Shown: positions 25,501 to 35,470, counted from the stretch's first letter. The stretch is 64,000 nucleotides of DNA from Spartobacteria bacterium (GCA_003134765.1 PLCM01000040.1:1-64000); one strand, 5' to 3'. Made by a program: numbers and translations. Notes: a model not told the origin generated them from the sequence alone.

Positions 25501-28500
25501 TGTCGGGCACGAATACCTATACGGGCGGTACCACAATCAGCGGCGGCGTATTGTCGCTCGGCAGCTCAGGCGCACTCGGCACCACGGGCACCATCACATT
25601 AAACGGGGGGACGCTGCAATACAGCGCCAGTAACACTACCGATTACTCCAACCGCTTCGGCGCGGCCGCGAGCCAGGTTTACAATATCGACACGAACGCC
25701 CAGAACGTTACCTTCGCCTCGGCACTAACAAGTTTAGGGGGCAGTCTTACTAAAATCGGCGCTGGTACGCTGGCTCTCGGCGCCGCAAACACCTACACTG
25801 GCGGCACGACCGTCAATAGTGGCCTCTTGCAACTGAGCGGCGCGGGTACATTGGGCAGCACCAGCGGTAGCTTGACAGTTAACACTGGCGGCACTCTTGA
25901 TTTGAACGCCACCTCTCAGAGTGTAGGGAACCTGACCGGTAGTGGAGGCACTATTGTTAATAACGGTGGGGGTGCGGTTACCCTCACAATTGGTAACGGT
26001 AATGGTGGTGGGGGCAACTACGCCGGGGTGATCGCTGACAACAACAATTCAACTGCCGGTACTATTGCCCTAACCAAAACCGGTACTGGAACGATCACGC
26101 TTTCGGGCGCCAACACCTACAGTGGACTGACGACGATTAGCGGCGGCGTTTTAAATATCCAGAACGCGACGGCTTTGGGTTCAACGGCCGCCGGCACGAC
26201 CGTGAGCAGTGGCGCGACGTTGCAGCTTCAAAACAATATCACTGTCGGAGCCGAAGCGCTGACTGTCAGTGGCACCGGAGCGAGCGGGGCGACTGGGGCT
26301 TTGGAAAATGTTAGTGGAACAAACACCTACGGTGGCTTGCTGACGCTCGGCGGTCCGAGCACGATTTCTTCAGATGCGGGTACGCTGAGCCTGACTAACG
26401 CCGGAATAATCACTGGCGCGACCTTTGGGTTGGCGCTCACCGGTGCGGGCAACGGAAGCATTTCGAGCATTATCGGTACAACCAGCGGCGCACTGATCGA
26501 GAGTGGTACTGGCACCTGGACGCTTTCGGGTGCCAACACTTACACCGGCGGCACGACCGTCAATAGTGGCGCGTTGCAACTGAGCGGCGCGGGTACATTG
26601 GGCAGCACCAGCGGTAGCTTGACAGTTAACACTGGCGGCACTCTTGATTTGAACGCCACCTCTCAGAGTGTAGGGAACCTGACTGGCAGTGGCGGCACTA
26701 TTGTCAATAACGGTGGGGGTGCGGTTACCCTCACAATTGGTAACAGTAATGGCGGTGGGGGCAACTACGCCGGGGTGATCGCTGACAACAACAATTCAAC
26801 TACCGGTACTATTGCCCTAATCAAGACCGGCACGGGGACAATCACCCTTTCAGGAAGTAACACTTACACTGGACTGACGACGATTAGCGGCGGCATTCTC
26901 AATATTCAGAATGCAACGGCGCTGGGCAGCACACTCAGCACAGGCGGCAGCAGTGTGGCCGCCGGTACGATCGTGAATAGCGGTGCAACCTTGCAGATAC
27001 AAGGTGGCATCACTGTAGGACTTGAAAACCTGACTATTAGCGGAACTGGAGCGAGTGGAGCGACGGGCGCCTTGGAGAATGTCAGTGGAACAAACAACTA
27101 CACGGGCTTCCTAGAGCTGGGCGCTAGCAGCACGATCTCTTCGGATGCGGGCACCCTAAATCTGACTAACAATGGAGCGATCAGTGGAGGCAATCTGACG
27201 CTGGCAGGTGCGGGTAATGGAAGTATTTCGACCAGCATCGCCTCGGGCAGCAATGGGCTGACCATGAATGGTACAGGCACGTGGATACTCTCGGGACAAA
27301 ACAGCTACACTGGCGGCACGACAATTAATAGTGGCAAGTTGCAACTCAGCGGCACGGGCAGATTGAGCGGCACCGGCGGTAGCTTAACAGTTAACACTGG
27401 CGGCACTCTTGATTTGAACGCCACCTCTCAGAGTGTAGGGAACCTGACCGGTAGTGGAGGCACTATTGTCAATAACGGTGGGGGTGCGGTTACCCTCACA
27501 ATTGGTAACGGTAATGGCGGTGGGGGCAACTACGCCGGGGTGATCGCTGACAACAACAATTCAACTGCCGGTACTATTGCCCTAACCAAAACCGGTACTG
27601 GAACGATCACGCTTTCGGGCGCCAACACCTACAGTGGACTGACGACGATTAGCGGCGGCATTCTAAATATACAGAATGGAAGCGCCCTCGGCGCGGCGAG
27701 CGGCCCAACAACGATAAACAACGGTGCCACGTTGCAACTTCAGGGCGGCATCACAGTGGGGTCTGAAGCGCTCACTATCAGTGGCACCGGAGCAAGCGGG
27801 GCGACGGGCGCATTAGAAAACGTGAGTGGGACCAACAACTACGGCGGCTTGCTGACACTCGCTGGGAACAGCACGATCTCTTCGGATGCAGGCACGCTAA
27901 ATCTGACTAATACCGGCACGATCGCCGGGTCCAATTTCCAGACCCTGACGCTCGCCGGCGCGGGCAATGGCACTATTTCGAGCATCATCGGTACAGGCGC
28001 CGGCACTCCTCTGACCATGAATGGCACCGGCACCTGGACGCTTTTAGGCGCGAACACCTACACGGGCACAACGTCTATTAACGGCGGTACACTCCAACTC
28101 GGCAACGGTGGCACGACCGGATCGCTTTCAAGTAGCAGCGCGATTGTTGATAACGCAAATCTAACGATCGATCGCAGCAACGCGGTGACTCAAGGGACCG
28201 ACTTCAGCGCCAGTGCGATCACGGGAAGTGGTTCATTCACCCAAGCCGGCAGTGGTACGACGACCTTAACTGCAGCCAACAGTTACACGGGTTCGACATT
28301 TGTTAACGCCGGTATTCTAAATATTCAGAACGCCACGGCTCTGGGCACGACGGCGAACGGCACCACCGTGAGTAGCGGCGCCACTTTGCAAATACAAGGT
28401 GGCATCACCGTGGGAGCTGAAGCGCTGACTACTAGTGGGACAGGAGCAAGCGGGACGACTGGCGCTTTGGAAAACGTGAGCGGGACGAACAACTATGGCG

Positions 28501-31500
28501 GCTTACTAACGCTTGGCGCGGCGAGCACGATCTCTTCAGATGCGGGCACACTGAATCTGACTAACTCCGGTACGATCACGGGTAATAATTTTAATCTGAC
28601 GCTCACAGGAGCTGGCAATGGGAGTATCGCGGGCAGTATTAATTCAACCAACGGCACACTGACCAAGAGTGGCACCGGCACCTGGACCCTTTTAGGAGCA
28701 AACACCTACCAAGGGTTAACGACAATTAGCGGTGGTATTCTCAATATACAGAACGGAGGGGCTTTGGGCGCCCCATTCGCCCTCGACACCACGATCAGCA
28801 GCGGAGCCACTTTGCAAATTCAAGGTGGCATCACCGTGGTCGCCAACACGCTCACCATCAGTGGCGCTGGAGCGGGTGGCACGACTGGCGCGTTGGAGAA
28901 CGTAAGCGGAGCGAACACCTATTCCAACGCCACCATAACGCTCGGCGCTGACAGCACGATTTCTTCGGATGCAGGCACGCTAAATCTGAGCTTTGACACG
29001 ATCACAGCAATTAACTTTGGGTTGACCCTAACCGGGGCAGGCAATGGAACTATTTCCGGCCCCATCAATACGAACAACGGCACACTGACCAAGACCGGCA
29101 CCGGCACGTGGACACTCTCTGGAGCTAACACCTATACCGGATTAACGACAATCAGCGCTGGCATTCTAAATATACAGAATGGAAGCGCCCTAGGCACGAC
29201 TAATTTCGGCACCGTCGTAAGCAGCGGCGCTACTTTGCAAATACAAGGCGGCTTCACTGTAGGAGCTGAAGCGCTCACCATCAGTGGGACTGGAGCAAGC
29301 GGAGCGACAGGCGCTTTGGAAAACGTGAGCGGGACGAACAACTATGGCGGCTTACTAACGCTGGGCGCTAGCAGCACGATCTCTTCGGACGCGGGGACCC
29401 TCAATCTGACTAATGGCGGCACGATCGGGGGTAATAATTTTAGTCTGACGCTCACCGGCGCCGGTAACGGCAGCATCGCCGGCGGAATCAGTACGGGCAG
29501 CGGCGCATTGACCATGAACGGCACCGGCACGTGGACTCTCTCCGGTAATAACCAGTATACCGGCGGCACGACCGTCAACAGTGGCACCCTGCAACTGACC
29601 GGATCAAGTCAGTACACGGGCGGCACGACTATTAACGGTGGCCTCTTGCAACTGAGCGGCTCAGGGACATTGGGCAACACCAACAACGCCCTAACCGTTA
29701 ACACTGGTGGCACCCTTGATTTGAACGCCACCTCTCAAACCGTGGGGAACCTGACTGGCACTGGCGGCACGATTGTCAATAACAGTAGCTTCAGCGCGGT
29801 CACGCTCGCGATTGGTGGCGGCAACTACCCCGGTGTCATCGCGGATCACACGAGCGGTTCCGGCACCATCGCCTTAACCAAAACCGGTACGGGGGGAACA
29901 CTCACACTCTCGGGCGTCAACACCTACAGCGGGCTGACAACGGTCAGCGCTGGCATTCTCAATATACAGAATGGCAGCGCCCTTGGCGCGACGAGCGGGC
30001 CGACAACAGTAAGCAGCGGCGCCACCTTGCAAATTCAGGGCGGCATCACCGTGGGAGCTGAGGCCCTTACGATTAATGGCAGTCGTGGGCTGGCGGGCGC
30101 CTTGGAGAACGTGAGTGGGACAAACAACTACGGCGGCTTACTAACGCTTGGCTCGGCTAGCGCGATCTCTTCGGATGCGGGCACGCTGAATCTAACCAAC
30201 ACGGGCACGATCACCGGAACCCAGACCCTGACGCTGACCGGCGCAGGCAATGGTAGTATTTCGAGCATCATCGGCACGGGCGGCGCGCAGCTGTTCATGA
30301 ATGGCACGGGCACGTGGACGCTTTTAGGTGCGAACACGTACACCGGCACGACGTCTATTAACAGCGGGACTCTCCAGCTTGGTGGCGGAGGCACGACAGG
30401 ATCGCTTTCAAGTAGCAGCGCGATTGTTGATAACGCAAATCTAACGATCGATCGCGGCAACGCAGTGACTCAAGGCACCGACTTCAGCACCAGTGCGATC
30501 ACGGGAAGTGGTTCATTTACGCAAGCTGGCAGTGGCACGACCACCTTAACTGCAGCCAACACTTACACGGGTTCGACCTTTGTTAACGCCGGCATTCTAA
30601 ACATACAGAACGCAACGGCTTTGGGCACGACGGCTAGCGGCACGACCGTAAGCAGCGGCGCTACTTTGCAAATACAAGGTGGCATCACTGTAGGAGCTGA
30701 AGCGCTGACCATCAGTGGGACGGGAGCGAGCGGGGCGACAGGCGCTTTGGAAAATGTCAGTGGAACAAACAACTACGGCGGCTTGCTAACACTGGGCGCG
30801 GCGAGCACGATTTCCTCGGATGCGGGCACACTGAATTTAACGAATACCGGCACGATCACCGGGGCGACCTTTGGGTTGACGCTCACAGGAGCTGGCAATG
30901 GGAGTATCACCGGCAGTATTAATACGGGCAGTGGCACACTGACCAAGAGTGGCACCGGCGTCTGGACGCTCTTAGGCGCGAATAACTACACCGGTTTGAC
31001 GACAATTAACGCCGGCATTCTAAATATCCAGAATGGAAGCGCCCTGGGCGCGACGAATGGCTCAACAACAGTGAGCAGCGGCGCTACTTTGCAAATACAA
31101 GGCGGTATCAGCGTGTTTTCTGAAAACCTCACCATCAGCGGGACTGGAGCAAGTGGGGCCACTGGCGTGTTGGAGAATGTGAGCGGAACAAACGGTTTCT
31201 CCTCCGCCACGATAACGCTCGGAGCCGACAGCACGGTCTCATCGGATGCGGGCACGCTTACTCTTTCGGACACAATCACAGGGAATAACTTCGCTCTAAA
31301 TCTAACCGGTGCGGGCAATGGAAGTATTTCCGGCGCCATCAATACGAACAACGGCAGCGTGACAAAGAGTGGCACCGGAACCTGGACCCTTTCTGGAGCT
31401 AACTCCTATACCGGTTTGACGACAGTTAGCGCTGGCATTCTCAATATTCAGAACGCGACGGCCTTAGGCACGACTAACTTCGGCACGGTCGTAAGCAGCG

Positions 31501-33731
31501 GCGCCACTTTGCAGATTCAGGGCGGCATCACCGTCGGAGCTGAAGCGCTGACCATCAGTGGCACCGGAGCGAGTGGGGCGACGGGGGTCTTGGAAAACGT
31601 GAGCGTGTCCAACATCTACGGTGGCTTACTAACGCTGGGCGCGAGCAGCACGATCTCTTCGGATGCGGGGAACCTGATTCTGACAAACACAGGGATAATC
31701 ACCGGTTTCGGGGTCGGCTTAACACTCACCGGTGCAGGGAACGGCAGTATCGCCGGGAGCATCAGTACGGGCAGCGGCGCACTGACTATGAACGGCACCG
31801 GCACGTGGATTCTCTCCGGTAATAGCCAATATGGCGGCGGCGCGACCGTCAACAGTGGCACTTTGCAATTAAGTGCGTTTAACAACTACACTGGCGGCAC
31901 GACAATTAATGGTGGCCTCTTGCAACTGAGCGGCACGGGCACATTGGGCAACACCAACAACGCCCTTACCGTTAATACCGGTGGCACCCTTGATTTAAAC
32001 GCCACCTCTCAAACCGTAGGGAACCTGACCGGCACTGGCGGCACTATTGTCAATAACGGCGGCAGCGCGGTCACGCTCACGATTGGTAATGGCAACAGCG
32101 GTGGCGGCAACTACGCTGGTATCATCGCGGATCACCTGTTCGGCCATGCCGGCACCATCGCCTTAACCAAGACCGGCACGGGAACAATCACACTCTCGGG
32201 CGCCACCAGTTACACTGGGCTGACAACGATTGGCGCTGGCATTCTAAATATACAGAATGGGGGCGCCCTCGGTGCGACGAACGGTCCAGCAACAGTGAGC
32301 AACGGCGCCACCTTGCAGATTCAAGGTGGCAGCACCCTGGGATATACAGCGCTTACTATCAGTGGCAGCGGAGCAAGCGGAGCGACAGGCGCTTTAGAAA
32401 ACGTTAGTGGAACGAACACCTACGGAGGCCTGGTGACACTTAGTGGGAACAGCACGATCTCTTCGGATGCGGGCACGCTAAATTTGACTAACACAGGCAC
32501 GATCACCGGAGGAGCCTTCCTGACGCTCACTGGCGCAGGCAATGGCACTATTTCGAGCATCATCGGTACGGGCAACTTCGTGACCATGAATGGCACGGGC
32601 ACGTGGACGCTTTTAGGCGCGAACACTTACACAGGCACGACGTTTATTAGCGGCGGAACACTCCAGCTCGGCAGCGGCAGCACGACCGGATCGCTTTCAA
32701 CTAGCGGCGCGATTGTTGATAACGCAAACTTAACGATTAATCGCAGCAACGCAGTGACTCAAGGCACCGACTTCAGCGCTAGTGCGATCACGGGAAGTGG
32801 TTCATTCACCCAAGCTGGTACTGGCACGACTACCTTAACTGCAGCCAACAGTTACACGGGCACAACGTTTATTAACGGCGGTAAACTCCAGCTTGGTAAC
32901 GGCGGCACGACAGGATCGCTTTCAACTAGCAGCGCGATTGTTGATAACGCAAATCTAACGATCAATCGCAGCAACGCGGTGACTCAAGGGACCGACTTCT
33001 GCGCCAGCGCGATTACGGGAAGCGGTTCATTTACCCAAGCGGGCAGTGGCACGACCGCCTTAAATGCAGTGAACACTTACACGGGTGCGACAACCGTGAA
33101 TGGCGGCTCCCTTTTTGTGAACGGCTCTATTGCTTCAGCGAGCGCGGTCACCGTAAATAATTCCGGCAGTAAACTCGGCGGGAGTGGTACGATTAACGGC
33201 TCGGTTAATGTGGCGTCGGCTGGCGCGAACTTATCTCCCGGCGCGAGCGGTGTTGGTAGCACCGGCATTCTTCACACTGGCGCACTCACACTGGCTTCCG
33301 GCTCCAATTTTAATGTCGATCTAAACAACACAACGGCTGGTTCAGGATATGATCAGGTGATTTCTCTTGGTGCGATCACGATAAACGGATCGAATCTTCT
33401 CATCACCGCGGGCAGCGGCCTGACTCTAGGCAGCAAATTCTTCATTCTAGAGGACAGCAGTAATACTGCGAACACTTACGGCACTTTTGCCAACGCTGTA
33501 GGGGGAACTGTCATCACGGCTACCAACAATGGTGATACTTTCCTGATTAACTATGCAGATAACGGCGACGGCGGACTCTTAGCCAACGACATCTCGCTTA
33601 CCCTCACCGCCGTTCCTGAGCCAGGCACTTACATTGCCGGCCTCCTCTCGGTATCCGCGCTCTTGTGGAGTCAGCGAAGACGATTGCGCTTGCGACCTTT
33701 GAATCACATCGTGATTACGAGATTCGGATAA
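22593..33731 (+). CDS. Giant autotransporter-type beta-strand repeat protein with PEP-CTERM signal
   Basis: The protein has 3,712 residues. The GTG start gives a good signal peptide (MKVPLYFRPAFLAVMSAAFF.. ending near FAQ); ATG 22635 is an alternative. The body is almost wholly autotransporter-associated beta-strand repeat (PF12951/TIGR02601 type), with about 30 copies of GTxTLxGxNxYxG by my count. These are arranged as 14 larger modules containing ILNIQN.xALG and SGTGASGATGALENVSGTN, eight modules with LDLNATSQSVGNLTGSGGTI, and four with AIVDNANLTI. The C-terminus VPEPGTYIAGLLSVSALLWS followed by QRRRLRLR is a PEP-CTERM sorting signal, normally removed by exosortase. No exosortase or autotransporter barrel is present here. 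It is Thr/Ser/Gly/Asn-rich, with a single Cys in the repeats, and AT-richer than its neighbours. It is probably an extracellular beta-helix adhesin or matrix protein. Confidence 0.9.
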   Translation: MKVPLYFRPAFLAVMSAAFFLLAAPSFLFAQSNSGNTSRSFDETHSHRKKPEPTPTPVPNVDAERDWANTAGHTDFNTTTSWAGGTVPTAGDVAWFKAAEVVNPNLSASKSIAGFYFGNKAGGTSSSGYDITSSSTAIKFTLTGTAASTTGTEIGNTTAAAIGADNTSGTNTIDAPIILGAVASSTQTFAQATGGTLVINGVISNTNSNVTLNLAGGGIFQFKGANTYTGATTVTAGILSIQNATALGTTTNGTTVSSGATLQIQNNITVGAEALTISGTGASGTTGALESVSGTNSYGGLLKLGAASTISSDLGSTLNLTNTGIITGSTFGLTLTGAGNGSVSSIIGTTTGTLTMNGTGTWTLLGPNTYTGATTINSGILNIQNATALGTTANGTTVNSGGTLQIQGGITVGAEPLTISGSGASGGTGALENVSGTNNYGGLVTLGADSSISSDSGTLNLTNAGAITGAGFGLTLKGAGNGSISSILGMTGGGLSIDGSGTWTLSGVNSYTGGTSIAGGTGGVLKLSGAGTLGNTSNELFIGTGGVLDLNGTSQGVGYLEDFGAGGGTIVNNGGGAVTLTIGNGNGSNSDFAGVIANHTSGLGTIALTKTGTGTITLSGPNTYSGGTTINSGTLQLSGAGTLGSTSDSLTVNTGGILDLNATSQSVGNLTGSGGTIVNNIGVAVTLTIGNGNTSGGNYAGVIADNNNSSNGTVALTKTGTGTITLSGPNTYSGLTTISGGILNIQNATALGSTTAGTTVNSGATLQLQNNITVGSEALTISGTGASGATGALENVSGTNSYGGLLTLGASSTISSDAGTLNLTNFGTITGGALTLTGAGNGDILSNIGTGGLTMNGSGTWTLEEADTYTGGTTINSGTLQLNGGGTLGSIFNTLTINTGGILDLHGTPQSVGNLTGSGGTIVNNQGGLVTLTIGNGNAGGGNYAGVIANHTSGSGLIALAKTGTGTITLSGTNTYTGGTTISGGVLSLGSSGALGTTGTITLNGGTLQYSASNTTDYSNRFGAAASQVYNIDTNAQNVTFASALTSLGGSLTKIGAGTLALGAANTYTGGTTVNSGLLQLSGAGTLGSTSGSLTVNTGGTLDLNATSQSVGNLTGSGGTIVNNGGGAVTLTIGNGNGGGGNYAGVIADNNNSTAGTIALTKTGTGTITLSGANTYSGLTTISGGVLNIQNATALGSTAAGTTVSSGATLQLQNNITVGAEALTVSGTGASGATGALENVSGTNTYGGLLTLGGPSTISSDAGTLSLTNAGIITGATFGLALTGAGNGSISSIIGTTSGALIESGTGTWTLSGANTYTGGTTVNSGALQLSGAGTLGSTSGSLTVNTGGTLDLNATSQSVGNLTGSGGTIVNNGGGAVTLTIGNSNGGGGNYAGVIADNNNSTTGTIALIKTGTGTITLSGSNTYTGLTTISGGILNIQNATALGSTLSTGGSSVAAGTIVNSGATLQIQGGITVGLENLTISGTGASGATGALENVSGTNNYTGFLELGASSTISSDAGTLNLTNNGAISGGNLTLAGAGNGSISTSIASGSNGLTMNGTGTWILSGQNSYTGGTTINSGKLQLSGTGRLSGTGGSLTVNTGGTLDLNATSQSVGNLTGSGGTIVNNGGGAVTLTIGNGNGGGGNYAGVIADNNNSTAGTIALTKTGTGTITLSGANTYSGLTTISGGILNIQNGSALGAASGPTTINNGATLQLQGGITVGSEALTISGTGASGATGALENVSGTNNYGGLLTLAGNSTISSDAGTLNLTNTGTIAGSNFQTLTLAGAGNGTISSIIGTGAGTPLTMNGTGTWTLLGANTYTGTTSINGGTLQLGNGGTTGSLSSSSAIVDNANLTIDRSNAVTQGTDFSASAITGSGSFTQAGSGTTTLTAANSYTGSTFVNAGILNIQNATALGTTANGTTVSSGATLQIQGGITVGAEALTTSGTGASGTTGALENVSGTNNYGGLLTLGAASTISSDAGTLNLTNSGTITGNNFNLTLTGAGNGSIAGSINSTNGTLTKSGTGTWTLLGANTYQGLTTISGGILNIQNGGALGAPFALDTTISSGATLQIQGGITVVANTLTISGAGAGGTTGALENVSGANTYSNATITLGADSTISSDAGTLNLSFDTITAINFGLTLTGAGNGTISGPINTNNGTLTKTGTGTWTLSGANTYTGLTTISAGILNIQNGSALGTTNFGTVVSSGATLQIQGGFTVGAEALTISGTGASGATGALENVSGTNNYGGLLTLGASSTISSDAGTLNLTNGGTIGGNNFSLTLTGAGNGSIAGGISTGSGALTMNGTGTWTLSGNNQYTGGTTVNSGTLQLTGSSQYTGGTTINGGLLQLSGSGTLGNTNNALTVNTGGTLDLNATSQTVGNLTGTGGTIVNNSSFSAVTLAIGGGNYPGVIADHTSGSGTIALTKTGTGGTLTLSGVNTYSGLTTVSAGILNIQNGSALGATSGPTTVSSGATLQIQGGITVGAEALTINGSRGLAGALENVSGTNNYGGLLTLGSASAISSDAGTLNLTNTGTITGTQTLTLTGAGNGSISSIIGTGGAQLFMNGTGTWTLLGANTYTGTTSINSGTLQLGGGGTTGSLSSSSAIVDNANLTIDRGNAVTQGTDFSTSAITGSGSFTQAGSGTTTLTAANTYTGSTFVNAGILNIQNATALGTTASGTTVSSGATLQIQGGITVGAEALTISGTGASGATGALENVSGTNNYGGLLTLGAASTISSDAGTLNLTNTGTITGATFGLTLTGAGNGSITGSINTGSGTLTKSGTGVWTLLGANNYTGLTTINAGILNIQNGSALGATNGSTTVSSGATLQIQGGISVFSENLTISGTGASGATGVLENVSGTNGFSSATITLGADSTVSSDAGTLTLSDTITGNNFALNLTGAGNGSISGAINTNNGSVTKSGTGTWTLSGANSYTGLTTVSAGILNIQNATALGTTNFGTVVSSGATLQIQGGITVGAEALTISGTGASGATGVLENVSVSNIYGGLLTLGASSTISSDAGNLILTNTGIITGFGVGLTLTGAGNGSIAGSISTGSGALTMNGTGTWILSGNSQYGGGATVNSGTLQLSAFNNYTGGTTINGGLLQLSGTGTLGNTNNALTVNTGGTLDLNATSQTVGNLTGTGGTIVNNGGSAVTLTIGNGNSGGGNYAGIIADHLFGHAGTIALTKTGTGTITLSGATSYTGLTTIGAGILNIQNGGALGATNGPATVSNGATLQIQGGSTLGYTALTISGSGASGATGALENVSGTNTYGGLVTLSGNSTISSDAGTLNLTNTGTITGGAFLTLTGAGNGTISSIIGTGNFVTMNGTGTWTLLGANTYTGTTFISGGTLQLGSGSTTGSLSTSGAIVDNANLTINRSNAVTQGTDFSASAITGSGSFTQAGTGTTTLTAANSYTGTTFINGGKLQLGNGGTTGSLSTSSAIVDNANLTINRSNAVTQGTDFCASAITGSGSFTQAGSGTTALNAVNTYTGATTVNGGSLFVNGSIASASAVTVNNSGSKLGGSGTINGSVNVASAGANLSPGASGVGSTGILHTGALTLASGSNFNVDLNNTTAGSGYDQVISLGAITINGSNLLITAGSGLTLGSKFFILEDSSNTANTYGTFANAVGGTVITATNNGDTFLINYADNGDGGLLANDISLTLTAVPEPGTYIAGLLSVSALLWSQRRRLRLRPLNHIVITRFG

Positions 33732-33844
33732 ATGAAATAATCCGCAAACTGCTGTTGCAGAAAGCATTAACTGCGCGATTTCGTGGGGATACAAATACTG
33801 GTCTCTTGCAACTGCATGTGGCAATGAGGCAGGCAGAATGACTT

Positions 33845-34202
33845 TGGTCCACTTCCGCCGCTTTTCCCAGATGCGTTGGATGTCGCTGTAAAGTTGCTCG
33901 CGGGTCAGCGCATCGAGGGCCGCGAACGGCTCATCCATCAGCAGCACCCGCGGGTTCGGCGCCAGGGCCCGGGCGAGCGCGACGCGCTGCTTCATTCCAC
34001 CGGACAATTCATGAACATGCGCATGCGAGAACTTTTCCAAACCGACGAGTTGGATGAAGAACTTCGCTACCTCGAGCCGCTCCTTGTTCTTTAATCCGGA
34101 TTCTAGTTTCAGACCGAACATCACGTTGCCGGTAACGTCGAGCCACGGAAAAAGCGCCGCTTCCTGAAACATCACAAGCCGGTGCCGGCCGGGATTCCAA
34201 AC
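33845..34202 (-). pseudogene. ABC transporter ATPase (nitrate/taurine type), truncated at both ends
   Basis: The minus strand encodes PGRHRLVMFQEAALFPWLDV (Q-loop), then LSGGMKQRVALARALAPNPR (signature) and VLLMDEPFAALDALTREQLY (Walker B and D-loop), the middle of an SsuB/TauB/NrtD-like ATPase. The Walker A third is missing upstream. Downstream the expected H-loop (THD..EA) is replaced after QRIWEKRRK by KVILPASLP, a motif more typical of the partner permease. The fragment therefore looks like an internal deletion that joined ATPase to permease, followed by loss of the rest. It cannot hydrolyse ATP. It ends about 110 bases from the giant repeat gene. Confidence 0.75.
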
Positions 34203-34260
34203 AATTACGCGTAAAGAATTAAATCACAAGCAAAGTGTTACTTTGTTATAGTTTACACAC

Positions 34261-35445
34261 CTAGCTCATGAACTCTGCGATCGGTTCCATCGGTTCGATA
34301 TGGTCGCAGAAGATCTTGAAGGTCGCGAGAATCGGGACGGCCAAAATCATCCCGGAAATCCCCCACATCCAGCCCCAGAAAGCGAGCGAGATCAAGATGA
34401 TCACCGGATTAAGGGTGAGCGATCGCCCGAGCACCATCGGCGTGATGAAGTTCCCTTCCAGGATTGCGATGAGCATGTAAGTGGCCGGGAAGATCATCGC
34501 GTAGCCCAGGCTGTCGAAGCTCAATACCGCCCCCAGCGTCATGCAAATTATGCCGGTTAACGCCCCCAGGTAGGGCACGAAGTTCAGGATCGCGACCATG
34601 ACGCCCCACATGACCGGGTTGCGCAAGCCGAGAAAATGGACGGTGGTTCCCACCGCGACGCCGAGACAAATATTGATACAGGTGATCGTCAGCAGGTAGC
34701 GCGAAATCTGGGTTTCGATCTCGCGCATGATCGAGACCGCGCGCTTCTTATCGCCCAACCGGGGCATTATCCGGATGATTTTCGTCAGGAAAACCCCGTC
34801 GTAGGCGAGGAGGAAATAGAGCAGGATGACCATCACGACAGTGCTGGCCACGAACTCCGGTCCCTGAGTGAAAAAGGCTTCGGCAATGGCACTTCGCTTC
34901 ACTACGACAGTTTGCGGTTTGGCCTGGGGTTCCTCCGGCGAAGTGAGTTTATCGATTTCTCCGGTCGCCTGCGCCACTTTCTCGATCGGCTTCTTGAGCG
35001 GAAGCAGTTTCTGCCGCAGTTGATGCAGGCTATAAGGCGCTTTTTCGATCCAATCGGAGGCTGGCTCAGAGAGACGGGAGACGCCGTACCCGATGCCGCC
35101 GATCAGGGCCAGCAGGACGATGCCGGCACCGAAAAGGGGCCGGATTCTAATCTTCGCGAGCCCGCGCACCAGCGGAACCAGCAGATAGCTCAGGAGCAAC
35201 GCCAGAACGAGCGGCAGCAGCATCGCCCGCATAAAATACATGGTGTAAAATATCGCCAGGACAAACAGGCCGGTCAGCGCGACTGATTTGATATCAAACG
35301 GTCGCCGCAACACATCCGTCAGGCGAAGTCGTCGGACCACCGGCTTTTCCGCCGCCCCAGTTTCCTCGCGATCGTCAAATGCCATTGCTGTTGAATCGCG
35401 ACTGGCGCCCGATTTGCGCGCTCGTCTTTCTGCTTCTATGGCCAT
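34261..35445 (-). CDS. AI-2E family transporter (PerM-like)
   Basis: ATG 35445 (MAIEAERRARKSGAS) gives about 394 residues. ATG 35385 is an alternative, and the frame is open up to 35565, but that would overlap the divergent neighbour. Family features include LFVLAIFYTMYFMRAMLLPLV at the start of the membrane part, a large soluble loop (residues about 115-200) and the conserved second half with GVMVAILNFVPYLGALTG, LEGNFITPMVLGRSLTLNPV and FWGWMWGISGMILAVP. Members form inner-membrane exporters for autoinducer-2, ions or unknown solutes. Substrate is unknown here. Confidence 0.85.
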   Translation of the reverse strand: MAIEAERRARKSGASRDSTAMAFDDREETGAAEKPVVRRLRLTDVLRRPFDIKSVALTGLFVLAIFYTMYFMRAMLLPLVLALLLSYLLVPLVRGLAKIRIRPLFGAGIVLLALIGGIGYGVSRLSEPASDWIEKAPYSLHQLRQKLLPLKKPIEKVAQATGEIDKLTSPEEPQAKPQTVVVKRSAIAEAFFTQGPEFVASTVVMVILLYFLLAYDGVFLTKIIRIMPRLGDKKRAVSIMREIETQISRYLLTITCINICLGVAVGTTVHFLGLRNPVMWGVMVAILNFVPYLGALTGIICMTLGAVLSFDSLGYAMIFPATYMLIAILEGNFITPMVLGRSLTLNPVIILISLAFWGWMWGISGMILAVPILATFKIFCDHIEPMEPIAEFMS

Positions 35446-35470
35446 CCCGACTTGTGGTATATTCAGAGCG

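Noticed and set aside
22682-33268. Many long open frames on the strand opposite the giant repeat gene (Val/Pro-rich, e.g. MFVPLTFSKAPVAPLAPVPL)
   Set aside because: They recur at the same place in each repeat module, share one low-complexity composition, and follow from codon use of the Thr/Gly/Ser repeats on the plus strand; no start signals or known domains.
22593-33731. CRISPR-like periodic repeats
   Set aside because: The periodicity is protein-level repeat structure inside one open frame; units are long and diverged, and there is no constant short repeat with unique spacers or cas genes.
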